Shown here: positions 1 through 8,301 of the stretch, piece by piece
Numbering within the stretch: position 1 is the stretch's first letter
Layout: the number at the start of each line of letters is the position of its first letter
NCBI GenBank assembly: GCA_937902985.1
Contig: CALFNG010000547.1
Coordinates: forward strand, 1-35,940
Source of the DNA: an uncultured Myxococcales bacterium
GTDB taxonomy: Bacteria > Myxococcota_A > Polyangia > Polyangiales > Polyangiaceae
DNA: 35,940 nucleotides
Direction: 5' to 3'
Made by a program: the position numbers and the translations under genes
The notes under the pieces: generated by a model
Database searches by the model: none
What the model was told of the DNA's origin: nothing
Seen by the model: the letters and a program-made list of their open reading frames with translations, nothing else

Positions 1-46
1 CGAGATGCCTAAGTGACTGGAGTTCAGACGTGTGCTCTTCCGATCT
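1..46. other. Illumina sequencing adapter (artefact)
   Basis: Bases 1-46 match the Illumina TruSeq indexed adapter: the tail of the P7 end, a six-base index (GCCTAA at 7-12, the reverse complement of TruSeq index 3), then the read-2 primer site ending in the CTTCCGATCT ligation end. This is library-construction sequence left on a contig end. The apparent GTG start at 32 lies inside it and is not a gene start. The match is from memory of the adapter sequence, but it is long and exact. Confidence 0.97.
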
Positions 47-418
47 GATGGCTATGAGATTCACATGGGCACTGTGGAGGCCCTCGAGCCGGGCTGCGCC
101 GCGTTCGAGATCTGCGCGCGCAACAGTCGCGAGCAGCGCGCGCTCGATGGGGCCGTTGCAGCGGGGGGCGCTGTCGTCGGTACGATGATCCACGGACTCT
201 TCGAGAACGACCGGCTCCGCTCGCGATTGGTCGCTGCGCTCCGCGGGAAAAAGGGCCTGCCCGAGTTCGGTCCGGCACCCGCGCCGTGGAGCAAGGATGC
301 GGAATATGATCGTGTTGCCGACGCCATAGGCGCGAGCATCGATCGGGGTCTTCTCGAGCGCATCGTGCGAGGCGAGAGGCTCCACGAGCGCACGTCGCAC
401 GGCACCGAGGAACCATGA
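47..418 (+). CDS. cobQ: Cobyric acid synthase, C-terminal fragment
   Basis: This is the last ~123 residues of a CobQ/CbiP-type amidotransferase, which amidates adenosylcobyrinic acid a,c-diamide to adenosylcobyric acid using glutamine and ATP. What is visible is the end of the class I glutamine-amidotransferase domain: the GYEIHMG segment just after the truncation, and the GTMIHGLFEND segment that carries the conserved His of the family. The 5' part is missing because the contig begins here; the frame opens into adapter. The stop overlaps the next start (ATGA, 415-418), so translation is probably coupled to cobU. Confidence 0.9.
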   Translation, partial: DGYEIHMGTVEALEPGCAAFEICARNSREQRALDGAVAAGGAVVGTMIHGLFENDRLRSRLVAALRGKKGLPEFGPAPAPWSKDAEYDRVADAIGASIDRGLLERIVRGERLHERTSHGTEEP

Positions 419-930
419 TCGCGCTCGTTCTCGGGGGAGCCCGCTCCGGCAAGAGCCGACACGCCGCGCAGATGGCGCTGCGGCGAACGGCGTCGCCCGT
501 GATGATGGCGCCCTCGCGAGCCTGGGACGCCGACCACGCTGCCCGCATCGCGCGCCACAAGGCCGATCGCGAGCCAGGGTGGACGACGATCGAGGAGGAG
601 ACAGCAATCGCCCGGACGGATCTGGGCGGTCGGGTCGTCGTCGTCGATTGCGTCACGCTCTGGCTCACGAACTTCTTCGCGGACGCTGACTGGAAGGCCG
701 CGCCGGCGCACGAGGCGGCGCGCGCCGAGCTGGCACGCGCCTTCGCGATCGACGCCACCTGGATCTTCGTATCCAACGAGCTCGGCATGGCGCCCCACGC
801 CGCGAGCGAGTCCGCGCGGAAGTTCGTCGACGTTCAAGGCTTCATCAACCAGGAGATCGCCGCCCGGGCCGACGCCGTGGTGCTGATGGTCGCGGGCATT
901 CCGCTCGCAGTGAAGGGGGCCGCGGAGTGA
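415..930 (+). CDS. cobU: Adenosylcobinamide kinase/guanylyltransferase
   Basis: A 171-residue CobU/CobP enzyme, the usual family length. It phosphorylates adenosylcobinamide and then transfers GMP to give adenosylcobinamide-GDP. The P-loop GGARSGKS is at residues 7-14. His48, in the context RIARHKADR, corresponds to the guanylylated histidine of the family, and a VVVVDCVTLWL strand forms the second nucleotide-binding element. The C-terminal SNELGMAP and GFINQEIA segments are also typical. The ATG overlaps the cobQ stop and the gene's own TGA overlaps the GTG of the next gene, so it sits in a tightly coupled operon. Confidence 0.95.
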   Translation: MIALVLGGARSGKSRHAAQMALRRTASPVMMAPSRAWDADHAARIARHKADREPGWTTIEEETAIARTDLGGRVVVVDCVTLWLTNFFADADWKAAPAHEAARAELARAFAIDATWIFVSNELGMAPHAASESARKFVDVQGFINQEIAARADAVVLMVAGIPLAVKGAAE

Positions 931-2705
931 ACGACCTCGTCCTTAAGCCGGAGGAGATCGCGCGCTTCTCCGACCAGGCGAGACGGGCGGTGTACGACGT
1001 CATCGCGCTCCGTCGTGATGTGCGTCACTTCGTGAAGGACGCCGACGTCGACGGGGCGGCGCTCGACCGCATTCTTCAGGCCGCGCACCAGGCTCCGAGC
1101 GTCGGGTTTTCCCAACCGTGGGGGTTCATTGTCGTGCGTGAGCTCCCGACACGCGCGCGGATCCGCGAGAGCTTCCTCGTCTGCCGCGACGCCGAGTCCG
1201 TCCGGTATCCGCCGGAGCGAAGGGCGCAGTACCTGTCGTATCGCCTCGAGGGCCTCGTCGAGGCGCCGGTCCACGTGTGCGTCGCCGTCGATCTCCGCCC
1301 ACGCGACGAGGCCATTCTGGGCACGACAGTGCAGCCCGAGGCGGTTCGCGCGAGCGCGTGCTGCGCCGTGCAGAACATGTGGCTCGCCGCCCGCGCCGAG
1401 GGGATCGGCGTCGGGTGGGTGAGTATTGTCGAGCCAGCGGTGCTGCGTCGCGAGTTCGCGCTCCCGGCGGGCGTCGAGCCGATCGCGTATCTGTGCGTCG
1501 GGCATCCGGTGGCCTTCCGGGCAAAGCCGATGCTCGAAGAGCTCGGCTGGCGGCCGCGCCGGTCGCTGGCCGACGTGACGCACCGCGAGCGCTGGAAGGA
1601 AACGCCGCCGCGCAGCCCGGCGCCTCCGCGGGCTCCTGAGCGCCCGGCAGAGGGTGTCGTCACCAGCCCCGACCAGCGAGCCCGCGCGGCGGCCCGCGCG
1701 CATCAAGATCTGCTTACGAAGCCGGCCGGAAGCCTGGGCCGGCTCGAGGAGATCGCCACGTGGTACGCGGCGGCGCGCGGCGCGTTCCCCGTCCCTCCCC
1801 CGGAGCGCCCCGCCCTCGCGCTCTTTCTCGCCGATCACGGCGTGACGGTCGAGGGCGTGAGCGCGTACGGTTCGCAGATCACCGCGGCGATGGCGTGCAA
1901 CGTCATGGCCGGGGGCGCTGCGGCCAGCGTGCTCGCCCGCCGGCGCGGGGTCGACCTCGTGCTGGTCGATGTGGGAATCGCAGGGGACATGAGCGCGGCT
2001 CCGCTTCAGCCGGTCGTGCCACTCGTTCGCGCGACCGTGCGCCGAGGCACAGGCAATCTTCGGGTCGAGCGGGCGATGACGGACGACGAGGCCCTCGCCG
2101 CGATGAACGTAGGCAGGCGTATCGCCGACGAAGTGTACGCACGCGGCTCGCGCATCGCCGCGGTGGGCGAGATCGGCATCGGCAACACCACGTCCGCGGC
2201 GGCGCTGGTCAGCGTCTTCACCGGTGCTCCCCCCGACGAGACATGCGGTCGCGGCACCGGCGTCGACGACGCGACGCGGGCTCGCAAGCTCGCCGTCGTT
2301 CGCGACGCCCTTCGCCTCCACGCACCGAGACCGGAGAACCCGCTCCGCGCCGTCTGTGCCGTCGGCGGCCTCGAGATCGCCGCGATCGTGGGATTCATCC
2401 TGCGAAGCGCCGCGTTGCGCTTGCCCGTGGTGCTCGACGGGGTCGTCACGAACGCTGCGGCACTTGTCGCGCAAGCGATGGATCCGAATGTCGTGCATTA
2501 CCTCGTCGCGTCCCACGTGAGCCCGGAGCCCGGCGCGCGGATCGCCCTCGGACACCTCGGGCTCCGACCGCTGCTCGCTCTCGAGATGCGTCTCGGCGAA
2601 GGCACTGGGGCATTGCTCGCGATCGATCTGATCGCCGACGCGATCGCACTGCAGGCCGAGATGAGCACGTTCGCGACGGCCGGCGTTGTCCGGAGCGATG
2701 GATGA
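927..2705 (+). CDS. bluB-cobT: BluB-CobT fusion: DMB synthase and NaMN:DMB phosphoribosyltransferase
   Basis: A 592-residue two-enzyme fusion. Residues ~1-220 are BluB, the flavin-destroying nitroreductase-fold enzyme that converts FMNH2 to 5,6-dimethylbenzimidazole; the RRDVRHF and APSVGFSQPWGF segments are characteristic. Residues ~240-592 are CobT, which transfers phosphoribose from nicotinate mononucleotide to that base to form alpha-ribazole phosphate: KPAGSLGRLE near 265, LADHGVTVEGVSAY, the GEIGIGNTTSAAA loop, and RLGEGTGA with the likely catalytic base Glu558. An Ala/Pro/Arg-rich linker joins them. The GTG start at 927 overlaps the cobU stop (GTGA). Fusion would pass DMB directly to its consumer. 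Domain assignment is firm; channelling is inference. Confidence 0.93.
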   Translation: MNDLVLKPEEIARFSDQARRAVYDVIALRRDVRHFVKDADVDGAALDRILQAAHQAPSVGFSQPWGFIVVRELPTRARIRESFLVCRDAESVRYPPERRAQYLSYRLEGLVEAPVHVCVAVDLRPRDEAILGTTVQPEAVRASACCAVQNMWLAARAEGIGVGWVSIVEPAVLRREFALPAGVEPIAYLCVGHPVAFRAKPMLEELGWRPRRSLADVTHRERWKETPPRSPAPPRAPERPAEGVVTSPDQRARAAARAHQDLLTKPAGSLGRLEEIATWYAAARGAFPVPPPERPALALFLADHGVTVEGVSAYGSQITAAMACNVMAGGAAASVLARRRGVDLVLVDVGIAGDMSAAPLQPVVPLVRATVRRGTGNLRVERAMTDDEALAAMNVGRRIADEVYARGSRIAAVGEIGIGNTTSAAALVSVFTGAPPDETCGRGTGVDDATRARKLAVVRDALRLHAPRPENPLRAVCAVGGLEIAAIVGFILRSAALRLPVVLDGVVTNAAALVAQAMDPNVVHYLVASHVSPEPGARIALGHLGLRPLLALEMRLGEGTGALLAIDLIADAIALQAEMSTFATAGVVRSDG

Positions 2706-3460
2706 TCGCTCCGGCTCCGCTGCGCGGCTTGCGCGCCGCGTTCGTCTTCCTCACGCGCCTCCCTGTCGGCGGCTTTCCGTACACGGACGACGAGTGGCGC
2801 TGGGCCGCCGCGCATTTTCCTCTGGTGGGCGCGCTGCTGGGTGTGGTCGTGGGGGTAGTCGACTACTTGCTCCTCCCGCTCGGCGAGCTCGCGGCAGCCC
2901 TCGGCGCCATCGGCGTATCTCTCTTCCTCACGGGGGCGCTCCACGAGGACGGCCTCGCCGACACGAGCGATGCGCTCGGTGGGGCATTCGATCGCGACAA
3001 GATCCTGGCCATCCTGAAAGACAGTCGCGTGGGGACGTTCGGCGCGGGCGCGCTGGTCCTGTCGATCGCGGGACGATCGGCGCTCCTCGCTCGGCTGGGG
3101 CCGGGCGCGCCGTGGGCCTTTGTGCTCGCCGGCGCGGCCGCGCGGGTGGGGCCCGTTTGGCTGATCGCGACAATGCCATACGTCTCGTCCGCGCAATCGA
3201 AGAGCCGGGGCGTGATGGGCGCCGGGTATGTCCAAGCGGGGATCGGCGCGGCGTGGACGGTGATCGTCTCGCTCACGATCGGCAGGACCATGGGGGTCTC
3301 CCCGAGACGCCTTTCGGCCGTCCTCGCGGCGGTCGCCGTGGTCACCCTGCTCACTGGGTGGCGATATGCCCGCCGGCTCGGTGGCATCACCGGAGATTTC
3401 CTCGGAGCGACGGAGCAGATCTGCGAGCTTGCGGCGCTCGGCGTCCTGGCGTGGCAATAG
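2702..3460 (+). CDS. cobS: Adenosylcobinamide-GDP ribazoletransferase
   Basis: A 252-residue integral membrane protein of the CobS family, which joins adenosylcobinamide-GDP and alpha-ribazole (phosphate) to finish the cobalamin nucleotide loop. It shows the N-terminal FLTRLPVG motif, the acidic GALHEDGLADTSDALGG segment that binds Mg2+, the DSRVGTFG motif, and several hydrophobic helices. The C-terminal GGITGDFLGAT motif is also family-typical. The ATG overlaps the stop of the bluB-cobT fusion (ATGA), so it is the last of four coupled genes. No cobC or cobD is seen in the window. Confidence 0.95.
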   Translation: MIAPAPLRGLRAAFVFLTRLPVGGFPYTDDEWRWAAAHFPLVGALLGVVVGVVDYLLLPLGELAAALGAIGVSLFLTGALHEDGLADTSDALGGAFDRDKILAILKDSRVGTFGAGALVLSIAGRSALLARLGPGAPWAFVLAGAAARVGPVWLIATMPYVSSAQSKSRGVMGAGYVQAGIGAAWTVIVSLTIGRTMGVSPRRLSAVLAAVAVVTLLTGWRYARRLGGITGDFLGATEQICELAALGVLAWQ

Positions 3461-3949
3461 CTTCCGGGGTTGCAGACCTTGCCGCAGTCGCCCGGGCGCG
3501 CCGGGCAAGGCGGACCGGGAGCACGGAGGGCGGTAGACGTGCCCTCATCGCCGCCCTACCCGCCGCTGCAGTCAGAGCAGACATTTCGAGGCTGGTAGGA
3601 CCTCGTAGCGCTTCCGAGCGGTCAAGGGACCCCGGGAGTACGGCGGAAGGCTGCCGCGGTCGGCCGCGGCGGTCATTGCGCCGATTCGCGTCATCAAGTC
3701 CGTTCGGTCAACGAGCAACACGGTCGCTACGCATCCCTCGGCACAAGTCACTGCGCACCGATTGACGCAAGCGGTCTTTCCTCACCGCTCCAGTGCACCT
3801 CTATTTGGCCTCTGTTGCGCCTATATTTGGCCCCTATCGAGTTGGCGCGGAGGGGATCTCGGGGTACGGATGCCGTTGGTGGCGTTGTCACGCGGCCCCT
3901 TGTCCGTGTCCTGCTTGGCCATTGGCGTGATCGTCAGGAGAGTTTTGTC
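3461..3949. other. 489-base intergenic region
   Basis: No convincing gene is seen between cobS and the hydrolase lipoprotein. The region holds a perfect short hairpin (3653-3670) and two near-identical AT-richer blocks, CTATTTGGCC at 3801-3810 and CTATATTTGGCCCC at 3821-3834, which could be part of the promoter or an operator for the downstream gene. A purine-rich ribosome site (AGGAGA) lies just before the ATG at 3950. Confidence 0.5.
3653..3670. terminator. Perfect hairpin, possible cob operon terminator
   Basis: GCCGCGG and CCGCGGC form a 7-bp perfect stem around a TCGG loop, about 190 bases after cobS. There is no T-tract, so it is at best an atypical terminator and may be chance in GC-rich DNA. 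Confidence 0.2.
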
Positions 3950-5365
3950 ATGAAGTGGACGCAGGCCGTGTTCTTTGGATGTTTGGCCGCGGCGGCAGCT
4001 TGCTCCTCGCCGGGGTCTCCGACGAGTGGTACCCCCCAGTCCGCCGGCAACGGCGCGTCAAGCAGTAGCGGCGCATCGAGCAGCGGCGACGGCTCGAACA
4101 GCGGAAGCTCAGGGAGCGGAAGCTCGGGCAGCGGAAGCTCGGGCAGCGTCAGCGCGAGTGGCAGCTCGGGGGCGAGCTCGGGGTCTAACGGCTCCAGCGG
4201 CTCGAGCAGCGGCGGCGATTCGGGGACTCTCGGGCCCGACGCGACCACGACCACGGTCGCCGAGGCGCCCGGCTGCGGGAGCACCAAGCTCCTCGCCGTG
4301 CCGGACGACACGTCGGCGCCGGGGCCGTGGCCCGTCGGCGTCAAGACGGCGATGGTGACGATGACGGGGGGCAGCCGGCCCGTCGAGGTGTGGTACCCCG
4401 CCACGATCGGAAGCAACGCCGGAGTTGCCCAGACGACCTACGATCCGGTGAGCTGGCTGCCCACGAGCGAGCAGCAAAAAGTGCTCATGAACCCGATGGA
4501 CGACAAGATTCAGACGTGCGACTGCTACCGCGACCTGCCGATCGACTCGAGCCACGGGCCTTATCCCGTGGTCATCTTCCTTCACGGCACGGCGTCGTTC
4601 CGGACGGCGTCGCTCAGCACGATGACCACCTGGGCCAGCCGCGGCTTCATTGCCGTCGCGGCGGATCACGCCGGACTCTACCTCGCCGACTTTCTCGTCA
4701 CCTTGGGGGCCGGCTGCACAGGAGGCTCGGGAGTAAGTTATCTCGGGGGCTCGAACCTGAGCGCCGACGTGGACGCGATGATCGCGGAGATCACGGGCAA
4801 GAAGGCCGAGTTCGCATTCCTCGGAAACAGCGCAGATATGTCGCGCATCGGGATCGGCGGCCACAGCCAGGGTGCGTCGGACGCCGCCTCCTACAGCAAC
4901 AAGCCCAACGTCCAGATCGACATCCCCCTCGCCGACTTGGGCGGAACCGTCCCTCCCGCGACCTCGGCGCTCAAATCGGTGCTCGTGGCCGGCGGCGCGA
5001 GCGACACCGTCGTCCCGTATTCGAGCGACACGTCCGCGTACACGGGTTCAACCGCGCCGATCAAGCGACTCGTCGGGATCACGGGGGGTGAGCACCTCGA
5101 CGTCACGGATCTGTGCTGGCAGACCAACGCTGCAGGGCTGACGGCCATTCAGGTCGCCAACAAAGACATGGTCTGCGGGATCGGGATCTTGAACTCGCTC
5201 GCCAAGTGCGGAAACGTCATGCCCCCGAAGGCCGGGCCGGAGATCGTGAACTACGTCACGACCGCCGCGCTCGAAGAGACGCTGCACTGCGCCAACCGCG
5301 ACGCCGCGTTCGCCGCGCTCAAGACGAAGTTTCCGCAGGTGAGCGACTACCAACACAAGCCGTGA
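3950..5365 (+). CDS. Alpha/beta-hydrolase lipoprotein
   Basis: A 471-residue exported hydrolase. The start at 3950 is chosen for its AGGAGA ribosome site and for the signal MKWTQAVFFGCLAAAAAC, whose Cys18 would be lipidated (relaxed lipobox). A ~70-residue Ser/Gly spacer follows, then a catalytic domain. The oxyanion strand is VVIFLHGTAS; the nucleophile is Ser306 in GHSQG; the likely acid and base are Asp352 (GASDTVVPY) and His382 (GGEHLDVTD). The layout resembles the dienelactone-hydrolase, PAF-acetylhydrolase and cutinase-like esterase group, so an ester substrate outside the cytoplasm is likely, but the substrate cannot be told. Extra Cys residues may form disulfides. It is convergent with the next gene. 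Confidence 0.85.
   Translation: MKWTQAVFFGCLAAAAACSSPGSPTSGTPQSAGNGASSSSGASSSGDGSNSGSSGSGSSGSGSSGSVSASGSSGASSGSNGSSGSSSGGDSGTLGPDATTTTVAEAPGCGSTKLLAVPDDTSAPGPWPVGVKTAMVTMTGGSRPVEVWYPATIGSNAGVAQTTYDPVSWLPTSEQQKVLMNPMDDKIQTCDCYRDLPIDSSHGPYPVVIFLHGTASFRTASLSTMTTWASRGFIAVAADHAGLYLADFLVTLGAGCTGGSGVSYLGGSNLSADVDAMIAEITGKKAEFAFLGNSADMSRIGIGGHSQGASDAASYSNKPNVQIDIPLADLGGTVPPATSALKSVLVAGGASDTVVPYSSDTSAYTGSTAPIKRLVGITGGEHLDVTDLCWQTNAAGLTAIQVANKDMVCGIGILNSLAKCGNVMPPKAGPEIVNYVTTAALEETLHCANRDAAFAALKTKFPQVSDYQHKP
4103..4147 (+). repeat. Three 15-base tandem repeats in lipoprotein linker
   Basis: Three consecutive 15-base units (GGAAGCTCxGGxAGC; the last two identical) encode Ser-Gly linker residues. Copy-number change would keep frame and only alter linker length. 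Confidence 0.8.
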
Positions 5366-5457
5366 GCCAATGTCCGCGGAGACGCGGGGGCCTCGAGATC
5401 CGCTTGCTCGCGAAACCCCGCCGGCCAGGTCAGCTCGGCGCGCTCCGGACCCCGGAG

Positions 5458-6411
5458 TCAGGGCTTGCACGCTCGCTCGACGGCCTGACGCGCGTCGGGC
5501 GCGAGCACCTCGTCGGCACCGTCGACGGTGACCGTTACGCTCCCCGTCTTGCGGTTCACCGTGTACCAGACGCGCGCCTCGAAGCGTTCGTCGCTATGGA
5601 CGCCGATGCCGAAAGTGACCGTTCCGTCGCCGTTGTCGATCGGGCCCATGCCGCCGAGAGCAAGCGGCGAACCGCCGTCCCGGGGCGCGACGTCCTGTTC
5701 GAGACCTCTCACGGAAGGCAAAACGTGGACGGCACGAGACGCCGCGTCGTCGCAGGCCTGGGTCCGCGCGTTCACATCGTCGCTGGGTTGATCGCTCTCT
5801 CCGTGAATCACGAGACGAGACTCGCGCGTGCGTCGAAGCGAGAGGCGCGCTCGAACCTTGGCGACCGCATGGCCGGAACCGGAACGCTTGACGAAGGTCG
5901 CGGTGAAGAGACCGCCATCGCCGCTGGCGACGTCGATGTCGCCGACGATCGTCTGGTGAAATGCCGGCGCCTGCGCGAGAGCAACTCGCTTTCGCTCGAC
6001 GACGACGGCGCGCTGGAGCCACTCGTCTCCATAATACGCGACGACGTCGTCGTAGCATGCAGCGAGCCCTTTGAGATCGTGCCGGTCGAGCGCGTCGCTC
6101 CAGGCGCGGACGGTGGTGCGGACAGCGGTGACAACGGCGGCATCGAGAGGCTCCGGAATTCGCGCGGGCGTTGCGCTCGACGATGTGCCGGCGCCCGCAT
6201 CGGTTGGCGACGTCGAGGTCGCTGGCCCCGCGTCCGATGGAGCGGACGCGCGCAGCGCCGCGTTCCCCGGATTCGAGCTCGCCGAGCACGCGACGAGGCC
6301 GCATAGGGCGGCGATGACCACGAGGCGACGTGAAGCTCGCAGAACCGACCGGCTGCGACGAGAGCTCCGGTCTGTGATGCGATGGAGGAGCGGTACGCGT
6401 GTTGAGGACAT
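5458..6411 (-). CDS. Lipoprotein with NTF2/SnoaL-like domain
   Basis: A 317-residue exported protein of unknown function. The N-terminus has many Arg, then a hydrophobic core and a lipobox ending LVAC, followed by a Ser/Thr/Asp/Ala-rich spacer. Residues ~85-190 look like an NTF2/SnoaL-type cone: an amphipathic helix (VRAWSDALDRHDLKGLAACY), then strands alternating with FHQTIVGDI and FTATFVKRSG. The C-terminal ~90 residues form a second beta-rich part (GTVTFGIGVHSDERFEARVWY). Such domains often occur in secreted proteins of large Gram-negative genomes without a known reaction. The ATG at 6411 is the most upstream sensible start; it is divergent from the calpain gene 84 bases away. Confidence 0.72.
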   Translation of the reverse strand: MSSTRVPLLHRITDRSSRRSRSVLRASRRLVVIAALCGLVACSASSNPGNAALRASAPSDAGPATSTSPTDAGAGTSSSATPARIPEPLDAAVVTAVRTTVRAWSDALDRHDLKGLAACYDDVVAYYGDEWLQRAVVVERKRVALAQAPAFHQTIVGDIDVASGDGGLFTATFVKRSGSGHAVAKVRARLSLRRTRESRLVIHGESDQPSDDVNARTQACDDAASRAVHVLPSVRGLEQDVAPRDGGSPLALGGMGPIDNGDGTVTFGIGVHSDERFEARVWYTVNRKTGSVTVTVDGADEVLAPDARQAVERACKP

Positions 6412-6495
6412 GACGGGTTCGACGCCCAAGATAGTGCGCAACCGAGCGCAGGCCATGACCGATAGGGCCCACAAGGCGAAAGGAGCCTTGGGCGC

Positions 6496-7467
6496 ATGGC
6501 CGGGAGCATTCGAGAAGTTGGCGCGTACGGTGGGCCAGTCGGCGGGGAGCCTGGCGGTTCGAGCGGGGGTCCGCCCCTCGATCCCACCGTCGCCGCGCGC
6601 CTGCAGCGCTCCGAGGCCGCCGCGAGGCTCGATGCGTTCGCCGCGAGCGACCCTTGCGGCGATGGCGCGACCAACCAGCTCGATCACGGTCGCCAGTGCG
6701 ATACCGAGATCAACGATGCCGCTCTCTTCGAGAAGCAGCCCGGCGACGTCGACGCGGTGGACTCGCGAGACCTCCAGCAGGGCCGCCTCGCGGATTGCTA
6801 CCTCCTCGCTCCCCTGGCCGCCATGGCCGGAACGCCCGAAGGATGCGCCTTTCTCCGCCACGCCATCGTCGAGAACAAGAGCGCGGACGGACACGTCGTC
6901 AGTTACACGGTGACCCTGCACGAGCTTCAGCACGGCCGCTTCGGGATGGCCAGGGCACGCGACGTGCCCGTCACAGTCGATCCCCGCTTTGTGGTGGGGC
7001 ATGCGGGTCTTCGCCTGGAAGGCAATCACCACGAGATCTGGCCGCTCGTCGTGGAGAAAGCATGTGCCAAGTACCTCGGCGGTTACAACCAGCTCGACCG
7101 AGCGCGCTCCCCGTCTGACGCACTGGCGCTTCTGACCGGCCGTCAGCCGCAATACGTCTCCTTCGACTGGCCCAAACGTTGGGTATCGCCCTATTCCGAG
7201 ACCACCTTGAAGGCCGACCTGGCGAGCGGAAAGCTAGTCATCCTGAATTCGCGCTCGGACATCGCAGGCCCGACGCGGGCGCCCGAGAGGGAGGCCGCGC
7301 ACGGGTTGGCCCCGAGCCACGCTTACTTCGTGAAGGCGGTCGAAGAGCGCGATGGAAAGTGCTTCGTGCGTCTCGGCAATGTGTGGCCGGGCGCGAAACC
7401 TGTCGTCATTCCCTTCGATGAACTCACGAGGTGGTTCTCCGGCGTTCATCTCGGTTCGCTGAGGTAA
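6496..7467 (+). CDS. Calpain-family cysteine protease
   Basis: A 323-residue protein whose core matches the calpain (peptidase family C2) fold. The catalytic Cys101 sits in QQGRLADCYLLAPLAAMA, the bacterial version of the calpain QGxLGDCWFLAALA motif. His275 (GLAPSHAYFV) and Asn295 (RLGNVWPG) supply the rest of the triad in the expected order and spacing. Only the protease core is present, with no calcium-binding EF-hand region. The first ~30 residues are Gly/Pro-rich with no signal peptide. An AAAGGAG ribosome site precedes the ATG. The next gene starts 4 bases after the stop, so the two are co-translated. Protease activity is inferred from the intact triad; the substrate is unknown. Confidence 0.85.
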   Translation: MAGSIREVGAYGGPVGGEPGGSSGGPPLDPTVAARLQRSEAAARLDAFAASDPCGDGATNQLDHGRQCDTEINDAALFEKQPGDVDAVDSRDLQQGRLADCYLLAPLAAMAGTPEGCAFLRHAIVENKSADGHVVSYTVTLHELQHGRFGMARARDVPVTVDPRFVVGHAGLRLEGNHHEIWPLVVEKACAKYLGGYNQLDRARSPSDALALLTGRQPQYVSFDWPKRWVSPYSETTLKADLASGKLVILNSRSDIAGPTRAPEREAAHGLAPSHAYFVKAVEERDGKCFVRLGNVWPGAKPVVIPFDELTRWFSGVHLGSLR

Positions 7468-7471
7468 CCGC

Positions 7472-8203
7472 ATGGAGCCGATTCACTTCGCCATGAAGCT
7501 GATCGCCGTCGCGGGCGTGACAGCCTCCGTGGCGTGCAACGATGAACAGAAGGTCGGTGGCGGGTGCCCGCTGGTCAACAGTCCGATCGATCTCAGCGAG
7601 GCCGCTTGCGACTCGCATGACATCTGCCACTACATTTATGGAGACGCGCCTCAAAATATTCGAGGCGCCACCATTGGCCTCGACAGCTGCGGCTCCTCCG
7701 ACGACGCGACGTTCTTCGGCTCGTGGCAACTCGACGACGCGTCTTCGCGCGCCTTCAAGTGGAGAGGGCCTGTACGTATCGGAGGCATGTTCCCGTCGCG
7801 CGGCTACCTGGCCAGCCCCGTGCAATGCACGCCGGCCGATCGCTGCTACCCCTACCCGACCACCACGGTTGCCGTCGCCCTCACCGGCTCCGACTGGCCC
7901 AAGCTGGACGACGACGACGTCTTCATCCCGCTTCACGGCCTCGCCACGATCGATCACGCGTTCCATGCGAGCGCGACGCTCGATGACCGCGGCGACGCGG
8001 CTGGGGCGCGGGCCACCATCTTCGCCGAAGGTGTCCACGGCGCGAAGACCACGGACGCCGGCGTCGGCGATGCCTTCCCGTGGGGTCGCTACCTCGCCTC
8101 GGTCGTCCGTATCGTCGAGCCGCAGGACGGCGTGCTCGGGCCCGTCGGGTGGGTCGAGATCAAGTTGTCGGACGCGAAGCCCGACGCGGGGGCGCGTCGA
8201 TAG
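7472..8203 (+). CDS. Exported protein, copy 1 of tandem pair
   Basis: A 243-residue protein of no recognised family. Residues ~1-22 form an export signal ending SVACN, a weak lipobox (Ser at -3). The mature part has conserved Cys residues (GCPLV, AACDSHDIC, LDSCG, QCTPADRC), suggesting disulfides in an exported protein, and a C-terminal block (DAFPWGRYLASVVRI) almost identical to copy 2. It begins 4 bases after the calpain gene, so it is probably translationally coupled to it. It could be an inhibitor or immunity-type partner of the protease, or a surface lipoprotein; this is inference from position only. Confidence 0.75.
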   Translation: MEPIHFAMKLIAVAGVTASVACNDEQKVGGGCPLVNSPIDLSEAACDSHDICHYIYGDAPQNIRGATIGLDSCGSSDDATFFGSWQLDDASSRAFKWRGPVRIGGMFPSRGYLASPVQCTPADRCYPYPTTTVAVALTGSDWPKLDDDDVFIPLHGLATIDHAFHASATLDDRGDAAGARATIFAEGVHGAKTTDAGVGDAFPWGRYLASVVRIVEPQDGVLGPVGWVEIKLSDAKPDAGARR

Positions 8204-8267
8204 TGGACGCGGCGCACGCGCGCTCGGATGACGATCATCGCCGGGATTGATTGACCGGGCAGAGCCG

Positions 8268-8296
8268 CCGGCGCTCACCTCGGTTCTATGAGGTAA
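8268..8296 (+). pseudogene. Remnant of calpain 3' end carried with the duplication
   Basis: The 29 bases before copy 2 read G-A-H-L-G-S-M-R-stop in frame, matching the last residues of the calpain gene (G-V-H-L-G-S-L-R-stop). The same short spacer then leads to the ATG. This shows that the duplicated unit began inside the calpain gene. Confidence 0.8.
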
Positions 8297-8301
8297 CGGG
8301 C

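Noticed and set aside
32-46. GTG start extending cobQ upstream
   Set aside because: It lies within library adapter sequence.
834-2555. 573-codon minus-strand frame opposite bluB-cobT
   Set aside because: An antisense shadow: Arg/His/Asp-rich with no motifs, while the plus strand encodes two clear enzymes.
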